Position numbers and translations under genes: made by a program
Part shown: positions 62,391-64,000 of the stretch, in pieces
How positions within the stretch are numbered: the stretch's first letter is position 1
How the letters are laid out: each line of letters begins with the position of its first letter
Notes under the pieces: generated by a model
Database searches by the model: none
The model's input: only the letters and a program-made list of their open reading frames with translations
Told to the model about the DNA's origin: nothing
Assembly (NCBI GenBank): GCA_023052935.1
Contig: CM041295.1
Location: forward strand, 105,572,711-105,636,710
Direction of reading: 5' to 3'
DNA length: 64,000 nucleotides
Origin: Piezodorus guildinii
Lineage: Eukaryota > Arthropoda > Insecta > Hemiptera > Pentatomidae

Positions 62391-64000
62391 TTATAAATTA
62401 GTTATTTACTAAGACTGACAACTTTACACGCCCATTTAAGCCGCCGCACTGTGGAAAATATGACCGTATTAGGTGGAAAAAATTCTGAAACTTGTCTATA
62501 TTTAACCTTCGGGGTCCTAGATTACGGAAAAAATATGAAAAAATTATAAAAAGTAAATAATTTTTTGACAGGATTGGCAAGCGTACAGTGGTCAAACATA
62601 AAATGTATTTGCTAACATCTAAAACCCGCACATTTTACGTTTGAAGTCCCAAAATACGGAAAAAATAATACGAAAAATCTAATTATGGCTCGGAGTTGCT
62701 GAAACCTGCTAATAGATGTATTTTATATCATTTAGGAAGCTCTTCAAATTATAGATTGTAAAACTTTTGATTCTAAGTGTTGTGTCTAAAATAAAATATG
62801 TATCTCCCAAAACGCACAAAAAAAAAAAAAAAAAAAAGCAACAATTCTGAGTTATATTTAAAGACTAGAAGGATTGATGAAACAAATCCTACGAACAAAG
62901 CCCTGGGTTAACTTGGGGGTTATATAGTTTTTCGTTATGTATAGATTGCAATGTATATTCAATAACGAGTTTGGAAATATAATGTCTTACCTGTCTCAGC
63001 AATGTCCATTGTTAAATAAAAGCAAAAAGACTTTGAGCTAAGCACACCTTCAACACAATGAATGGTCATCGAATTAAGATAATCCCACTGCTCGTTATTA
63101 CTCACTTGTGCGAACAGGAATGATTCAATCATTTAATATTTATTTGTAAACACTGTATGGCGTGAAATATTAGTATTAAGGGTCGCCAACTAATAATGAA
63201 AAGGTGAAGCACTAGAAAATTCCAAACTTTTGTCCACCTAAATTGGTGATTTTGCCCACTGTGCGCCGTGATGCTACAATTTCATTTATACTAGAGGGGT
63301 ACAGGCTCTCATCTCTCTTCGAACTACCTGATTCTCGAAAACCTTAAGGCTTTTTTATCTTCCAAAGTAAGAGAACACGTTTCACACGAATAGAACTGTT
63401 GGAAGAATAACAGATTTGTAGATTATAATTTTTAAACTTAAACTTGACGGAAACCGCCAACTCAGTAGTTTCACCAATGAAAAATAACACGCGTTTCCCG
63501 CCTTTATTTTCCTTTAAATACCTTTATTTGTCTATATCTATATCACCGCGTAATTATTTCAAGCCCATGGGAATAATAAAATGATAAAAAATCGCAAATA
63601 CTTATTAAATTGTTTCCTGACTATATGCATTGACATATATCAATAAATGAGCAATAATAGAAAAGTAAAGTTCCAAAACCAAACCACAATATTAAAGACA
63701 CCAAAAAAACACAAAAAAAAACAAAAAAAAAAACACAAACATGTTATATAGATAAAATATTATAGGATATATAACATTAAAGAAAATAATTCATAAAAAC
63801 AAATAGTAATCACAAATACAATTTGAATTGTTTCCTCACTGAAACAATATGCATTGACATATAAAAATATAAGCTCAATATTAGAAAAATAAACTTTCAA
63901 AACCAAACAACAATATTAAAGAAAATAAATAATAGAAATATACAACTATGTCATTATAATTTGTATTTTATAAACAAAAATTGTGATTATAAATTGATGA
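62390..64000. other. Right end of window, nothing recognised
   Basis: AT-rich with A-rich tracts (63705-63740). A phrase of about 45 bp, TTGACATATxAAxATAxxxGC, recurs at 63628 and 63855 in similar surroundings, suggesting a local duplication of about 230 bp. No gene supported. Confidence 0.45.

Overview
The window is eukaryotic, AT-rich and intron-bearing. It is most likely from an arthropod. A crustacean such as a copepod would fit the mix of mariner, Tc1, Jockey-like and Copia elements, but nothing here fixes the species. There are no operons and no bacterial features. One host gene can be followed with confidence, on the + strand from 24081 to 47064. Nearly everything else recognisable is transposable-element sequence.

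Host gene. Thirteen coding exons (24081-24176, 27052-27315, 28602-28841, 30235-30309, 31432-31630, 37023-37269, 37474-37661, 38410-38548, 38969-41061, 41778-41895, 43195-43385, 44265-44480, 46787-47064) have GT/AG borders. Their splice phases match throughout once small frame breaks in exons 2 and 9 are allowed for. They encode a protein of roughly 1,450 residues: about a dozen ankyrin repeats, a basic patch, a very long acidic low-complexity exon, and a compact C-terminal region with a Cys/His cluster that I do not recognise. Exons 1-3 are GC-rich and exons 4-13 AT-rich. One frame break in exon 2 and four in exon 9 are single-base changes in otherwise open sequence. Consensus errors or real lesions could both explain them.

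Layout. 1-8500: dispersed inverted-repeat DNA elements (family F 1342-2506, a MITE at 4367-4612, a foldback element at 6554-7640 interrupted by a composite SINE with two tRNA-like heads) and a core-deleted mariner. 8500-24000: fragments of at least three LINE families (A, Jockey-like; B, CR1/L2-like; D, with a C-terminal zinc motif), a decayed Tc1 transposon and copies of a non-coding repeat E. 24081-47064: the ankyrin gene, whose introns hold a core-deleted mariner inside a hairpin element, LINE fragments, a SINE, a nearly intact Copia retrotransposon (32025-36529, antisense, LTRs identical by eye), a Penelope-like remnant and a second core-deleted mariner. 47110-51580: about 4.5 kb with nothing recognised. 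51597-53797: a young 5'-truncated LINE A insertion with an intact 690-codon reading frame and a 13-bp target duplication. 53800-64000: more LINE, SINE, repeat E and foldback sequence, a LINE B/LINE A mosaic at 58755-61390, and an unexplained GC-rich patch at 61720-62380.

No single new system is proven. The leads most worth checking are the composite two-headed SINE, the three mariner copies that keep DNA-binding region and termini but have lost the catalytic core, the unrecognised Cys/His C-terminal domain of the ankyrin protein, and the hairpin/Penelope-like insertions with long target duplications. All family calls are from reading alone; no search was run.
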